A stretch of DNA of 64,000 bases, from positions 1 through 64,000 of the forward strand of contig NZ_JAHLQJ010000011.1 of NCBI RefSeq assembly GCF_018919145.1, given 5' to 3'. The position numbers were made by a program, and so were the translations under genes. The stretch is from Paenibacillus brevis. Lineage in GTDB: Bacteria > Bacillota > Bacilli > Paenibacillales > Paenibacillaceae. The notes beneath the pieces were generated by a model, which was given only the letters and a program-made list of their open reading frames with translations, did no database searches and had not been told where the DNA came from. This document shows, piece by piece, positions 16,568-25,768 of this stretch. The number at the start of each line of letters is the position of its first letter. The first letter of the stretch is position 1.

Positions 16568-18295
16568 ATGAGTCAATTGCAAGGAGAGATTATAGCTGCA
16601 GGAGCTGCTTCTTCCAATTTGGGCAATTATGAAGAGGCCTGCAGTCAATTTCATTGGGAAGACGTGGAGAAGCAGTTCACCTGGTATGAGACTGGGAAGG
16701 TCAACATGGCCTACGAGGCGATTGATCGTCATGTGGATGAGGGAAGAGGAGGGCGGATTGCCCTTCTGTATCAAGACGGTGATGGACGACAAGAATCCTA
16801 TACCTTTGAAGAGCTCCAGGAAAAGTCGAACCAGTTTGCGAATGTGCTTCGAAGTAAGGGGATCTCAAAGGGAAACCGGGTATTTGTATTCATGCCTCGC
16901 AGCCCGGAGCTGTATATTTGTCTCCTTGGTATTCTCAAGATAGGAGCGATCGCCGGGCCCTTGTTTGAAGCCTTCATGGAGACAGCGGTTAAGGATCGTC
17001 TTGAGGATAGCGGAGCGGTCGCGCTTGTGACAACAACTGCGTTACTGCCGCGTGTACGGCGGGATGAGCTGCCGCTGCTGCAATATGTCTTTGTTGTCGG
17101 CGATAATGTCCAGAAGGAAGAAGGGATTCTTGACTATCACAGTGAAATGAATCAGGCTTCCACAAATGCGGAGATTGAGTGGGTAAACCGGGAGGATGGA
17201 TTGATCCTGCATTATACCTCCGGTTCAACGGGAAAGCCGAAGGGGATCTACCATGTCCATAATGCCATGCTCCAGCACTATTATACCGGTAAAGTTGTAC
17301 TGGATCTGAAGCAGGATGATGTATACTGGTGCACTGCCGATCCGGGCTGGGTTACAGGCACCTCCTATGGGATCTTTGCACCGTGGCTGCATGGCGTGAC
17401 TAATGTGGTACGGGGCGGACGGTTCAGCCCGGGGGACTGGTATGACACCATTCAGCGCTATGCTGTCACAGTCTGGTATAGTGCTCCGACTGCCTTCCGG
17501 ATGCTGATGGGAGCCGGTGAAGATATTGTAAGGGAGTATGATTTGTCCTCCTTGCGCCATGTCCTGTCTGTCGGAGAAGCCTTGAATCCGGAGGTTGTGC
17601 GATGGGGGCATAAGACATATGGACACCGGATTCACGATACATGGTGGATGACGGAGACGGGAGGACAGCTGATTTGTAATTATCCCTCCTTGCCAATCAA
17701 GCCGGGCTCGATGGGGAAACCTGTTCCCGGCATTCAGGCAGCTATCATCGATGACAATGGCAAGGTACTGCCGCCGAACCGCATGGGGAATCTGGCCATC
17801 CGCACCCCTTGGCCGTCCATGATGCGGCTTGTCTGGAACAATGCGCCCAAATTCGAGGAATATTTCCGAATTCCCGGATGGTACATTTCCGGAGACACGG
17901 CCTATATGGATGAGGACGGGTATTTCTGGTTTCAAGGCCGGATCGATGACGTGATTAATTCATCGGGGGAGAGGGTAGGCCCCTTTGAAGTTGAGAGCAA
18001 GCTTGTCGAGCATCCGGCAGTGGCCGAAGCGGGCGTTATCGGCAAGCCTGATCCGGTACGGGGAGAGGTGATCAAGGCATTTATCTCATTGAGGGAAGGC
18101 TATCACCCGACAGAAGAGCTGAAGGCAGAGATATCACGCTTTGTGAAGGAAGGCTTATCAGCACATGCGGCTCCAAGGGAGATTGAGTTCAAGGATAAGC
18201 TGCCGAAGACACGTTCAGGTAAGATTATGCGCCGTGTATTGAAGGCGTGGGAGCTGAATCTTCCGGCTGGTGATTTGTCGACAATCGAGGACTAA
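16568..18295 (+). CDS. acsA: Acetate-CoA ligase (acetyl-CoA synthetase)
   Basis: A 575-residue AMP-forming enzyme that turns acetate, CoA and ATP into acetyl-CoA. The P-loop is HYTSGSTGKPKGIYHVH near residue 218. The adenylate-forming A5 motif is TWWMTETGG near 358, the hinge YISGDTAYMDEDGYFWFQGR near 440-460 and the catalytic lysine lies in KTRSGKIMRR near 550; this is the lysine acetylated by AcuA. Length matches B. subtilis AcsA (572). GGGGAGGATGGAACA precedes the start. It is divergent from acuA with about 270 bp between. Confidence 0.95.
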   Translation: MSQLQGEIIAAGAASSNLGNYEEACSQFHWEDVEKQFTWYETGKVNMAYEAIDRHVDEGRGGRIALLYQDGDGRQESYTFEELQEKSNQFANVLRSKGISKGNRVFVFMPRSPELYICLLGILKIGAIAGPLFEAFMETAVKDRLEDSGAVALVTTTALLPRVRRDELPLLQYVFVVGDNVQKEEGILDYHSEMNQASTNAEIEWVNREDGLILHYTSGSTGKPKGIYHVHNAMLQHYYTGKVVLDLKQDDVYWCTADPGWVTGTSYGIFAPWLHGVTNVVRGGRFSPGDWYDTIQRYAVTVWYSAPTAFRMLMGAGEDIVREYDLSSLRHVLSVGEALNPEVVRWGHKTYGHRIHDTWWMTETGGQLICNYPSLPIKPGSMGKPVPGIQAAIIDDNGKVLPPNRMGNLAIRTPWPSMMRLVWNNAPKFEEYFRIPGWYISGDTAYMDEDGYFWFQGRIDDVINSSGERVGPFEVESKLVEHPAVAEAGVIGKPDPVRGEVIKAFISLREGYHPTEELKAEISRFVKEGLSAHAAPREIEFKDKLPKTRSGKIMRRVLKAWELNLPAGDLSTIED

Positions 18296-18312
18296 AAGGT
18301 TGAATATATGAG

Positions 18313-18359
18313 AATGGCTGTCTCAAGCTCTGTAGCAGAGCTCGAGACAGCCATTTTTT
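18313..18359. terminator. Strong bidirectional terminator between acsA and the PBP gene
   Basis: AATGGCTGTCTC-AGCTCTG pairs with CAGAGCT-GAGACAGCCATT across a three-base loop, followed by TTTTTT. Its 3' end touches the stop codon of the convergent PBP gene. Confidence 0.9.
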
Positions 18360-21300
18360 AATTCGCGATTTTGGCCGGTGCAGAAGGAGAAGATTCCCCA
18401 AGCGAATTCACAGCCGTTACTTGGACCCATCCGCCCTTGTCGCTCATAAAGCTGAATTGTGCAGTGGAGGAGGTGCCAAGCAGGTTAAATGGACCAGCTT
18501 CATGATCCGAATAGTAAATATTGTAGCTGATCACTTGATCCGCAAGGCTTCCGGACTGCCAAGTTACCGTAATGCTGTTGTCATGATTCTGTACGCTAAC
18601 TTGACCTGGTGTACCCGGCGGCAGGAAGATTTCACCCTGCTGTTCCCCGGACGGATCGCTGCCGTTCCCGCTTCCTTCTCCGCCTTCCGAAGAGTCAGGG
18701 GAATTGGGGAACCAGTCATTGTAACCGACAATCGCACTTGGTACGGATTCTTTGCCTGCTACGTCAACCGCAGTTACATAATAGGAACTGCTGAAGCCGC
18801 CGTTGCCCGGATCCTTGATCACCGTATCTCCGCCGGTCAGTGCAACGCTTCCTGTGTATTGGAAGGTGCTTCCGTCAATAGACCGATAGAGCCTATAACC
18901 CACAACATCGCTTTCAGGATTCTTATCGAAGCTTACAACGGCTGCTCCGCTTGAGCTATCCAGCCTTACATTGGCTGGTGCGGCAGGAGGATTACCGTCG
19001 TCAACCCGTGGATCCGGCTCGCTAGGCGCATCTTCTCCGGCATCCTTTGGCATATAAAAGCTGAGCGACTTGTGATCCTTCATGACTTTAAAGGCGTTTT
19101 CGAGTTCTTCAATCAGCGTCTGGATCGGCTTTTCACGCTTCATAACGACCTTTTCGAGAACCATATCATCAGGCGTGGTCTCCTGAGGAACATAATTGAC
19201 GCCTTCATAGGTGATGTATTTCATGCGAACCAATACATCGTCCGGTTCTGTAGGCACGAATTTCGAGTTGAAAATATCTGTAACCGTCTTGCCTGCCTGT
19301 CTTGTCAGGTCTGTCGGCAGCTTGCCGCTATAGCCGGACACGGTTGCACTGACGATGCCCTCAGGCTTGGCAAATTCGTTAGTAACGAACAGGTCGGGAA
19401 CATTATCGGTCACTTCATTCATAACGAGTGCCCAGATTTTTCTGGCTCGGGATTTACCTGCATCAGAAAGAGTATTGACCGGCTCCTTGTAGCCAATCCA
19501 GATTCCCAGGGTCACATCCGGCGTATATCCCATGAACCAGACATCCGCATAATTTTGAGTCGATCCGGTTTTGCCGACCACAGGAATTTTTCCGTATTTG
19601 TCAAAATCGCTTTTAATGGATGACCCTGTTCCGCTTGTGATGACCGTACGAAGCATATCGGTCATCAGGTAAGCAGTCTGCTTGGAGAACACACGCTGCG
19701 GGTCATTCTCGTGCAGGTAGACGACATTTCCGTTGGAATCGGTAATCTTGGAGATCATATAGGCGTCATTGAACTGTCCGCCATTGCCGATAGCCGAATA
19801 GGCATTCGTCAACTCCTCAACGGATACTCCGTATTTCAGGCCGCCAAGCACCCCGGTTTGTGCCGAATAATCCTGCTCATCCAGAGTGGTAATTCCAAGC
19901 TTTTTCGCAAAATCCCACGCTTTATCGATCCCTAAGATGTTGTTGAAGATCTTCAGAGCGGGTACGTTGCGAGACTCGTTAAGTGCGGTTCGGGCGGTTA
20001 CCAATCCCTTATAGCCTCCGCTTGAATTTACCGGAATGTGATAACCTTTCTGGTAATCGCGCAGGATGATCGGCGAATCGTCAATGATGCTCGCCGGTTG
20101 GATGAGTCCTTCTTCCATCGCTGGCAGGAAGGCAGCTATCGGCTTCATGGTGGAGCCGGGCTGCCGGACCATCTGGGTGGCATAGTTCATTTGCTCTGTA
20201 TAGAAGTCTCGACCTTCAATCATGCCGAGGATGGCTCCGGTTGTATTGTCGATCATCATGCCGGCAACCTGTTCCAATCCCTTGGTCTCGCTATAAGGCG
20301 AGAAATTATTCGCATCGTCAGAGATTTTGTGCATGGAGTTATAGACCTTTTTATCAATCGTCGTGAAGACGCGGTATCCGCCGGTCAACAGCTCCTGCCT
20401 TGCCTCCTCCAGAATCTGAGAATTGTTGGACGCTTCTTCTTTGGTCAGATCCGGATTGTTGAGCATAGCAATGACGATGGCTGCTTGACGCTCTGTCTCC
20501 AGCATCAGGTAAGGGAAGGTATCATAAGCCTTCTTCGTCTGCGGAGCCAGGGATGACTTAATATCAAAGGCGAGTGCTTCATGATATTGAGACTCGGTAA
20601 TTTTGTTCTCTTCAAGCATTCGCTGAAGCACCAATCGCTGTCTCTTCAGAGCACGGTCGAAGGCTTCCTGGTTGAATTCCCCCTTGCCATTGTAGGCCGA
20701 GTAGGAGGAGGGAAGCTGTGGAAGACCCGCCAGATAAGCGGACTGTGCAATATTCAGATCCTCTAGATTAGTAATATTAAAAATTCCTTTGGCCGCAGCC
20801 TTGATTCCATAGACCTGATATCCGTTGGAACCGTTGCCGAAGGGAACCTTGTTCAGGTAGGCGGTAAGAATCTCATCCTTACCCAAAAAGCGTTCCAGAC
20901 GTAATGCAAGCAGAATTTCCTTGACCTTCCGGTTATCCGTCCGATCGAGATTCAGAAATACCCTTCGGGCAAGCTGCTGGGTCAACGTACTTCCGCCGGT
21001 TTGAATGTCTTCGTTCAGCAATCTTTGCTTGACTGCACGGAGGGTTCCCTTGAAGTCGATGCCGATATGCTCCCGAAAATGGTTATCCTCAATCGCGAGA
21101 ACCGCGTCAATGACAGTGGTGGGAATTTCTTGATAATTAACGGGCCGGCGGTCCTCTTCCGAGCGAAGCTGTCCAATCGGCTGCCCATCACGGAAATATG
21201 CAAATCCGGTGATGGCATTGTAATTCATCTTTTTCTCAATATCAGCTTGGGACCGTATAGGTTCTTCCTTGACAATGGAAGAGACATATCCGAATACAGC

Positions 21301-21450
21301 GCCCCCGGCGAACAACCCCCCGGCAATGCCGAGCAGGAATAGCCATCCGAGAGTTGCCCAGACCCAGCGTCCGCGTCTTCGGACAGGCCGCGCTTTTTTC
21401 GGTTTCGATCTCCGCTTCTTTCCGGAGTTATTTTCATTCTCTTGAACCAT
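18358..21450 (-). CDS. ponA: Class A penicillin-binding protein (PBP1-type) with C-terminal fibronectin III domains
   Basis: A 1030-residue bifunctional peptidoglycan synthase. A basic cytoplasmic tail and one membrane helix (about 30-55) precede the GT51 glycosyltransferase (EDNHFREHIGID and TGGSTLTQQLARR near 120-165). The transpeptidase has STMK near residue 430, SRN near 485 and KTGST near 625. Residues about 845-935 and 955-1030 are two fibronectin type III modules joined by a Ser/Gly/Pro-rich linker; these are an addition to the catalytic core and may bind the wall. The start follows AAAAAGGAGGAAC. It is convergent with acsA and divergent from the GGDEF-EAL gene. Gene symbol is by family. 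Confidence 0.92.
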   Translation of the reverse strand: MVQENENNSGKKRRSKPKKARPVRRRGRWVWATLGWLFLLGIAGGLFAGGAVFGYVSSIVKEEPIRSQADIEKKMNYNAITGFAYFRDGQPIGQLRSEEDRRPVNYQEIPTTVIDAVLAIEDNHFREHIGIDFKGTLRAVKQRLLNEDIQTGGSTLTQQLARRVFLNLDRTDNRKVKEILLALRLERFLGKDEILTAYLNKVPFGNGSNGYQVYGIKAAAKGIFNITNLEDLNIAQSAYLAGLPQLPSSYSAYNGKGEFNQEAFDRALKRQRLVLQRMLEENKITESQYHEALAFDIKSSLAPQTKKAYDTFPYLMLETERQAAIVIAMLNNPDLTKEEASNNSQILEEARQELLTGGYRVFTTIDKKVYNSMHKISDDANNFSPYSETKGLEQVAGMMIDNTTGAILGMIEGRDFYTEQMNYATQMVRQPGSTMKPIAAFLPAMEEGLIQPASIIDDSPIILRDYQKGYHIPVNSSGGYKGLVTARTALNESRNVPALKIFNNILGIDKAWDFAKKLGITTLDEQDYSAQTGVLGGLKYGVSVEELTNAYSAIGNGGQFNDAYMISKITDSNGNVVYLHENDPQRVFSKQTAYLMTDMLRTVITSGTGSSIKSDFDKYGKIPVVGKTGSTQNYADVWFMGYTPDVTLGIWIGYKEPVNTLSDAGKSRARKIWALVMNEVTDNVPDLFVTNEFAKPEGIVSATVSGYSGKLPTDLTRQAGKTVTDIFNSKFVPTEPDDVLVRMKYITYEGVNYVPQETTPDDMVLEKVVMKREKPIQTLIEELENAFKVMKDHKSLSFYMPKDAGEDAPSEPDPRVDDGNPPAAPANVRLDSSSGAAVVSFDKNPESDVVGYRLYRSIDGSTFQYTGSVALTGGDTVIKDPGNGGFSSSYYVTAVDVAGKESVPSAIVGYNDWFPNSPDSSEGGEGSGNGSDPSGEQQGEIFLPPGTPGQVSVQNHDNSITVTWQSGSLADQVISYNIYYSDHEAGPFNLLGTSSTAQFSFMSDKGGWVQVTAVNSLGESSPSAPAKIAN

Positions 21451-21751
21451 GGATGTTCCTCCTTTTTAACCGTCCTCATTATAGCATAAATTGGCTTTTA
21501 AGTTTAGCTTTCGTGCATTTTTGACATCCTTCCGGAGGGTTATCTTTCCAGCTTCGTTTGCTTGTGGAGCTTGTCCGAAGGGGGATATTAACCGGAGAGG
21601 AGAAAGGGAATTTGCCATGCTTGTGATAAAATAGACAGGATTTTCGCGCGCGTGGGTCGAAAGTTCTATGATTTTATATAAATCTATTGTAGAATTGGAT
21701 CGAGATACGATGATTTCTAATTGCTTAACCTAATAGGACAGATTTGTATAA

Positions 21752-21792
21752 GACCGAATGGACCTTTTCAGGCCCCCATTGGGTCTTTTTTT
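21752..21792 (+). terminator. Terminator-like hairpin (possible attenuator) before the GGDEF-EAL gene
   Basis: GACC..ATGG and CCAT..GGTC form an imperfect stem followed by eight Ts, ending about 35 bp before the next start codon. The 377-bp gap between the PBP and GGDEF-EAL genes has no upstream plus-strand gene that needs a terminator, so it may end a leader transcript. I saw no known riboswitch consensus in the rest of the gap. Confidence 0.5.
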
Positions 21793-21827
21793 TCAAACAG
21801 CTGACTTTTTTGGAGGAGGAGTGATAG

Positions 21828-24437
21828 ATGAAAAATGATAATGAGGAATCCGATATAATCCGGCGGGTGTGTATCGTTGTTTTGATGGTGCTGGCGTTCG
21901 TGAGCACGTTCACTCGCCTGCATCTCATTTTTGGGATCACCGTCATTTTTACAAACATTTTTCTTATTGGGCTTATTCGACTCCAAGGGATCCGGATCGG
22001 CATTCTGGCAGCTGCAAGCGCTTACGGAATCATGATTTTACTGAATGCCGCTCCGGCCTTTACACTGATCTTTTTCCTGGAGCTGCTCTGGATTGCAATT
22101 TGCATTCACAGAAATCAAGAACACATGCTGAAGCTTGATTTGTATTTCTGGTTTTTGGCCGGATTTCCGGTAACGGTGGCTGTGTTTTTCATAAGCGGCT
22201 CCTATACCATGATTGAATTTGCGCTTCTATTTGCAATTACGATGTCTAACGGCCTGTTCAATATTCTTACAGCTGATATGCTGGACTATTATGTCATTGG
22301 GAGAATCATACCTCCAGCAAAAGAATGCCGTCCTCCGATTCCGTTAAAGCGTGTATTATTCCATCTAACGGTCACAACCGTATCGCTCCCTTTTCTGATC
22401 AATCTGATCATTGGAGGCTGGCATTCTATCGATTCTTCCAAGTTGAATGCTCTTGAAACGGCGGACAGTACGGCTGACCGCATTCTAAGCGAACTTGAGC
22501 AGAAGGGGGAGGAGCGACTTCAGGCCGGAGATTTACAGGAAATCGCCTCCCGCTTCGCAATACCTGATCCTGATCTGCTCAATATCGTCATTGCAGGCAA
22601 GGAGGGGGCCGTATTGGCTGCCAGCGATGCGAGCTTATATACGAGCTGGAAGCTGACGGAACCGCTGAAGTCGGTCGAGAGCAGATTTGAGATTGACCTT
22701 CCTGATGAAATTTCTCTTCTTCCCACCGGACGCTGGCATGATGCGAATTATGTGTACATAGCGTCTTCGGACGCGCAGGATTTTCTGGTATCGGTCGTCT
22801 TACCGGTTATGCCTTACCAGACAGCCATTTTTCTGGAGTACATATATCAAATCCTGTACATGCTGGCCAGCGCATCCATTGCGGCTTGCTTGGCTCTGGG
22901 GATCAATGCCTGGCTTGAACGAAGCCTGAAACGGCTGGAGATCAATTCAAGCCATTTGCCGGTCAGGCTCAGGCAGATGGCTGTACCGGATTGGTCCTCC
23001 AGCGGCATTCTGGAGATTGATTCGCTAGCGCATAATTTCAGAAGAATGTCAGATGAACTGCTGAATAGATTCGAGGAAATGGAGTCGATGAATAGCCAGT
23101 TGCGCGTTTCGGAGGAGAAGCTGAAATATCTCGCTTACTACGATACGCTGACCGGACTGCCCAATCGGCTAAAGTTTCGTCAACGGCTCAGTGAAATGAT
23201 CAGGGATGCAGGTCATGAGGAGAAGATAGCAGTCCTATTTGTCGACATTAACCGGTTTAAGGAAGTGAATGACGCCCTGGGACATATCTCGGGGGATTTG
23301 CTGCTGCTGAAGGTGTCTCTTCGCTTTGACCGGCTTGCGGACGAGCAGTGCGAGGTGTTTCGGCTGGGAGGGGATGAGTTCATTTTCCTGTACAGATACT
23401 TTCGGGATGACGATCTTCCCGAAATGGCCAAACGGATCAGCAGACTGTTTGATTCTCCGCTCGAGCTGGAAGGCAATTATATTTACATTACGCTGAGTAT
23501 TGGAATCAGTATTTATCCGGAGCATGGGATTAGTCAGGATGAGATCGTTAGGAAAGCGGATATGTCCATGTATGCGGCCAGAGAGAAGGGAGCCGGCGGC
23601 TACTTTATCTTCAACAGAGACAGAGAGAATGTGATGAATGAAACCGTGCTTCTGGAGAACGGCCTAAGAACCGCTTTGCATGAGGAACAATTATATCTGG
23701 TCTATCAGCCTAAAGTGAATCCGCTAACAGGACGAATGACAGGCTATGAGGCGCTCATCCGCTGGAATCATCCCGAGCTGGGAGCGATTCCCCCGTCACG
23801 ATTCATTCCGATTGCCGAATCCTCAGGCATGATTGCAGATATTGATTTCTGGATGCTTCGGGAAGCATGCAGACAAACGAAGGGATGGCATGATCTTAGA
23901 ATTCATAAACTACCCATCTCTGTGAACCTGTCCACCAAGCATTTCTACCGGATGAATATCGTAGGCCGCATCCATTCGATTCTGCGTCAGACAGGTCTTG
24001 AACCGCATTATTTGGGACTTGAGCTTACGGAAAGTGTATTTATGAATCAGGCTGAACAGGTCGTTGAGGCCTTGGAGGAGCTTAGAAGAATGGGAATTGA
24101 AATTGTCATCGAGGAATTTGGAACCGGATATACCTCCTTAAGCAGACTTCGTCACCTGCCGATTTCAACCGTGAAGCTGGACCGGACCTTTTTTCATAAT
24201 GGAGAAGATCTTACCGAAGATAATGCCTCTGTTGTGAAAGGAATTGCCGGCTTGGTTAACAGCATGGGGCTCAGGGTTACTGCGGAAGGTATAGAGACGG
24301 AAACAGAGCAGGAATTATTTGTAGAGTTGAATTGTGAGGAATTGCAAGGGAACTTTTTCAGTCCGCCGCTGGACTCCCGAAGTTTTGAAAGGTATGCTGT
24401 TGCGGAGCGGGAGGATCCCATAATAAAGAATAGTTAA
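21828..24437 (+). CDS. Membrane-bound GGDEF-EAL protein
   Basis: An 869-residue c-di-GMP enzyme. About six hydrophobic helices (residues 10-200) precede an extracytoplasmic segment (about 205-340) and another helix near 345. The GGDEF domain (about 430-590) has an intact RLGGDEF, and YEALIRW near 645 keeps EAL. The metal-binding pair of the phosphodiesterase, normally DDFGTGY, is EEFGTGY near 765, while KLDRTFF and AEGIETETE are normal. Synthesis therefore looks possible, breakdown doubtful. GGAGGAG precedes ATG 21828. It is a single-gene unit followed by the terminator shared with rpsD. Confidence 0.88.
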   Translation: MKNDNEESDIIRRVCIVVLMVLAFVSTFTRLHLIFGITVIFTNIFLIGLIRLQGIRIGILAAASAYGIMILLNAAPAFTLIFFLELLWIAICIHRNQEHMLKLDLYFWFLAGFPVTVAVFFISGSYTMIEFALLFAITMSNGLFNILTADMLDYYVIGRIIPPAKECRPPIPLKRVLFHLTVTTVSLPFLINLIIGGWHSIDSSKLNALETADSTADRILSELEQKGEERLQAGDLQEIASRFAIPDPDLLNIVIAGKEGAVLAASDASLYTSWKLTEPLKSVESRFEIDLPDEISLLPTGRWHDANYVYIASSDAQDFLVSVVLPVMPYQTAIFLEYIYQILYMLASASIAACLALGINAWLERSLKRLEINSSHLPVRLRQMAVPDWSSSGILEIDSLAHNFRRMSDELLNRFEEMESMNSQLRVSEEKLKYLAYYDTLTGLPNRLKFRQRLSEMIRDAGHEEKIAVLFVDINRFKEVNDALGHISGDLLLLKVSLRFDRLADEQCEVFRLGGDEFIFLYRYFRDDDLPEMAKRISRLFDSPLELEGNYIYITLSIGISIYPEHGISQDEIVRKADMSMYAAREKGAGGYFIFNRDRENVMNETVLLENGLRTALHEEQLYLVYQPKVNPLTGRMTGYEALIRWNHPELGAIPPSRFIPIAESSGMIADIDFWMLREACRQTKGWHDLRIHKLPISVNLSTKHFYRMNIVGRIHSILRQTGLEPHYLGLELTESVFMNQAEQVVEALEELRRMGIEIVIEEFGTGYTSLSRLRHLPISTVKLDRTFFHNGEDLTEDNASVVKGIAGLVNSMGLRVTAEGIETETEQELFVELNCEELQGNFFSPPLDSRSFERYAVAEREDPIIKNS

Positions 24438-24470
24438 GGATAGAGGGGACATATCCTTAGAATATAAAGG

Positions 24471-24496
24471 AACAGCCGTCCAAATGGACGGCTGTT
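24471..24496. terminator. Bidirectional terminator between the GGDEF-EAL gene and rpsD
   Basis: AACAGCCGTCC and GGACGGCTGTT form a perfect 11-bp stem around AAAT. The gene ends converge here. Confidence 0.85.
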
Positions 24497-24503
24497 CTCG
24501 TTA

Positions 24504-25103
24504 TTAACGGTTGTAGAATTCGACGATTTGCTTCTCGTCGATGTCTTGGGACAACTCGGAACGTTCTGGCAGACGGATGTACTTGCCTTCCATAGCGTTG
24601 TCGTTGTACTCCAGGTAAGCTGGAAGATGCGAACGATTTTCCAGGGCTTCCTTCACGGAAGACAAGCCACGGCTTCTTTCGCGAAGACCAATTACGTCAC
24701 CCAGGCTCACACGGTAGGAAGCGATATCCACTTTCTTGCCGTTCACTGTGATATGACCATGGGCTACCAATTGGCGTGCACCTGCACGGGAATTAGCGAA
24801 GCCAAGACGGTATACCAGGTTGTCCAGGCGGCTTTCGAGCAGGGCCATGAAGTTTTCACCGGCAATACCGGGTTGTTTTTGTGCATGTGCGAAGAGTGTG
24901 CGGAATTGCTTTTCACCCAAACCGTACATATGACGCAGTTTTTGCTTCTCCAACAGCTGCATACCGTAGTTAGAAACCTTTCTGCGTTGGTTAGGACCAT
25001 GTTGTCCTGGAGGGAAAGGGCGCTTCAAGTCTTTGCCTGTTCCGCTCAAGGAAATGCCAAGGCGGCGGCTGAGTTTAAATTTAGGACCAGTGTAACGTGC
25101 CAT
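24504..25103 (-). CDS. rpsD: 30S ribosomal protein S4
   Basis: A 199-residue primary rRNA-binding protein of the small subunit body; it also acts as a translational repressor in many bacteria. The N-terminal [19 protein letters not shown] and the S4 RNA-binding domain (about 92-155, with [12 protein letters not shown]) are clear. No zinc-type cysteine cluster is present (C- form). As in Bacillus it is a stand-alone gene rather than part of the alpha operon. RBS AAAAAGGAGTC. It has its own sigma-A promoter and a long leader. Confidence 0.97.
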   Translation of the reverse strand: MARYTGPKFKLSRRLGISLSGTGKDLKRPFPPGQHGPNQRRKVSNYGMQLLEKQKLRHMYGLGEKQFRTLFAHAQKQPGIAGENFMALLESRLDNLVYRLGFANSRAGARQLVAHGHITVNGKKVDIASYRVSLGDVIGLRERSRGLSSVKEALENRSHLPAYLEYNDNAMEGKYIRLPERSELSQDIDEKQIVEFYNR

Positions 25104-25306
25104 TGTATAGGTAGACTCCTTTTTATCAATAATTTTCTGTGTAGGGTTCTACTTGCGCGGGTTTTGTTTGCGCGTGCGGAGGATAGATGTCCGCCCTCCG
25201 ACAAGAAAGTTCAGCCGCTGTCTTGTCGGCAACAAAAACCGAGAGGGTGCTTCGCATGCGCTACGCCCTAATCAAGATCCTATCCTGATCTTTATCAACA
25301 ATTAAT
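25104..25306 (-). promoter_or_regulatory. rpsD leader, probably S4-responsive
   Basis: A 5' untranslated region of roughly 200 nt with several pairing segments, for example GCCGACAAGA with TCTTGTCGG and GGCGGACAT with ATCCTCCG. Firmicute rpsD genes usually carry an autoregulatory leader bound by S4. I infer the role from position and structure and did not match a covariance model. Confidence 0.5.
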
Positions 25307-25334
25307 ATTATATGAACTGGGTCCATAAAGTCAA
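25307..25334 (-). promoter_or_regulatory. rpsD promoter
   Basis: On the minus strand TTGACT (25334-25329) and TATAAT (25312-25307) are separated by 16 bp. The perfect -10 and the position before the leader make this a convincing sigma-A promoter. The island's left repeat begins about 30 bp upstream of its -35. Confidence 0.75.
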
Positions 25335-25364
25335 GAGCGGAATATGCATGAGCGTAATATGCAT
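25335..25364 (+). repeat. Two tandem GAGCGKAATATGCAT units (left flank of island)
   Basis: GAGCGGAATATGCAT and GAGCGTAATATGCAT are adjacent and differ at one base. Related units occur only at the right border of the island (40953-40979), so the array seems split by the insertion. Confidence 0.7.
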
Positions 25365-25381
25365 GCTCTCAATGTAAGATG
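25363..25381 (+). repeat. Left 19-bp direct repeat bounding the island
   Basis: ATGCTCTCAATGTAAGATG, identical to 40935-40953. The bases on either side differ, so the match ends sharply. Confidence 0.75.
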
Positions 25382-25410
25382 GAGCGACGCAAACGTGCAG
25401 AAGGTGAAGA

Positions 25411-25616
25411 ATGCGCCGGCAGACATGGAATGTTTGGGTTTACGAAAGTACATATGGTGATGGGTCGGGGATTTACAGCGACAAACATCAACATACATCA
25501 ACAGCCTGTATAAGGGACACTTTATATTTTTTGCTGGGCGTCAAGCTTCTTTGACTTATGTCAAGGAACAGTTGGAACAGGCTCGTCCTTCGATTCGAGA
25601 GTGGGCGAATTATTAG
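25411..25616 (+). pseudogene. Small frameshifted ORF remnant at the island's left end
   Basis: ATG 25411, after AAGGTGAAG, opens a frame that runs 47 codons to a TGA at 25552. Another frame continues from about 25509 with a natural-looking end (LTYVKEQLEQARPSIREWANY is the last part) to TAG at 25614. Joining the two at about 25505 would give one protein of about 67 residues. This reading is tentative; I recognise no family. The remainder of 25382-25768 shows no other gene. Confidence 0.3.
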
Positions 25617-25768
25617 AAGTCTATAACGTGTTTGGCGTTTGCATTCGGTTCAAATGGGGCACGAATGGTGTTCGCTGCAACGCGCTCAGACAATTTCAGA
25701 TAATCTTAAGATATTTCTGCTAAATTGATTTGGTAAGTTGTAACTGGGCCCACAAAGGGGAGATCATC

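Noticed and set aside
24528-25271. 247-codon plus-strand frame across rpsD and its leader
   Set aside because: It is antisense to rpsD and composed of low-complexity Cys/Leu/Val residues with no domain.
25680-25720. Palindrome around ATCTTAAGAT before the response regulator as its binding site
   Set aside because: PhoB-type regulators usually bind direct repeats, and a single AT-rich palindrome is weak evidence.
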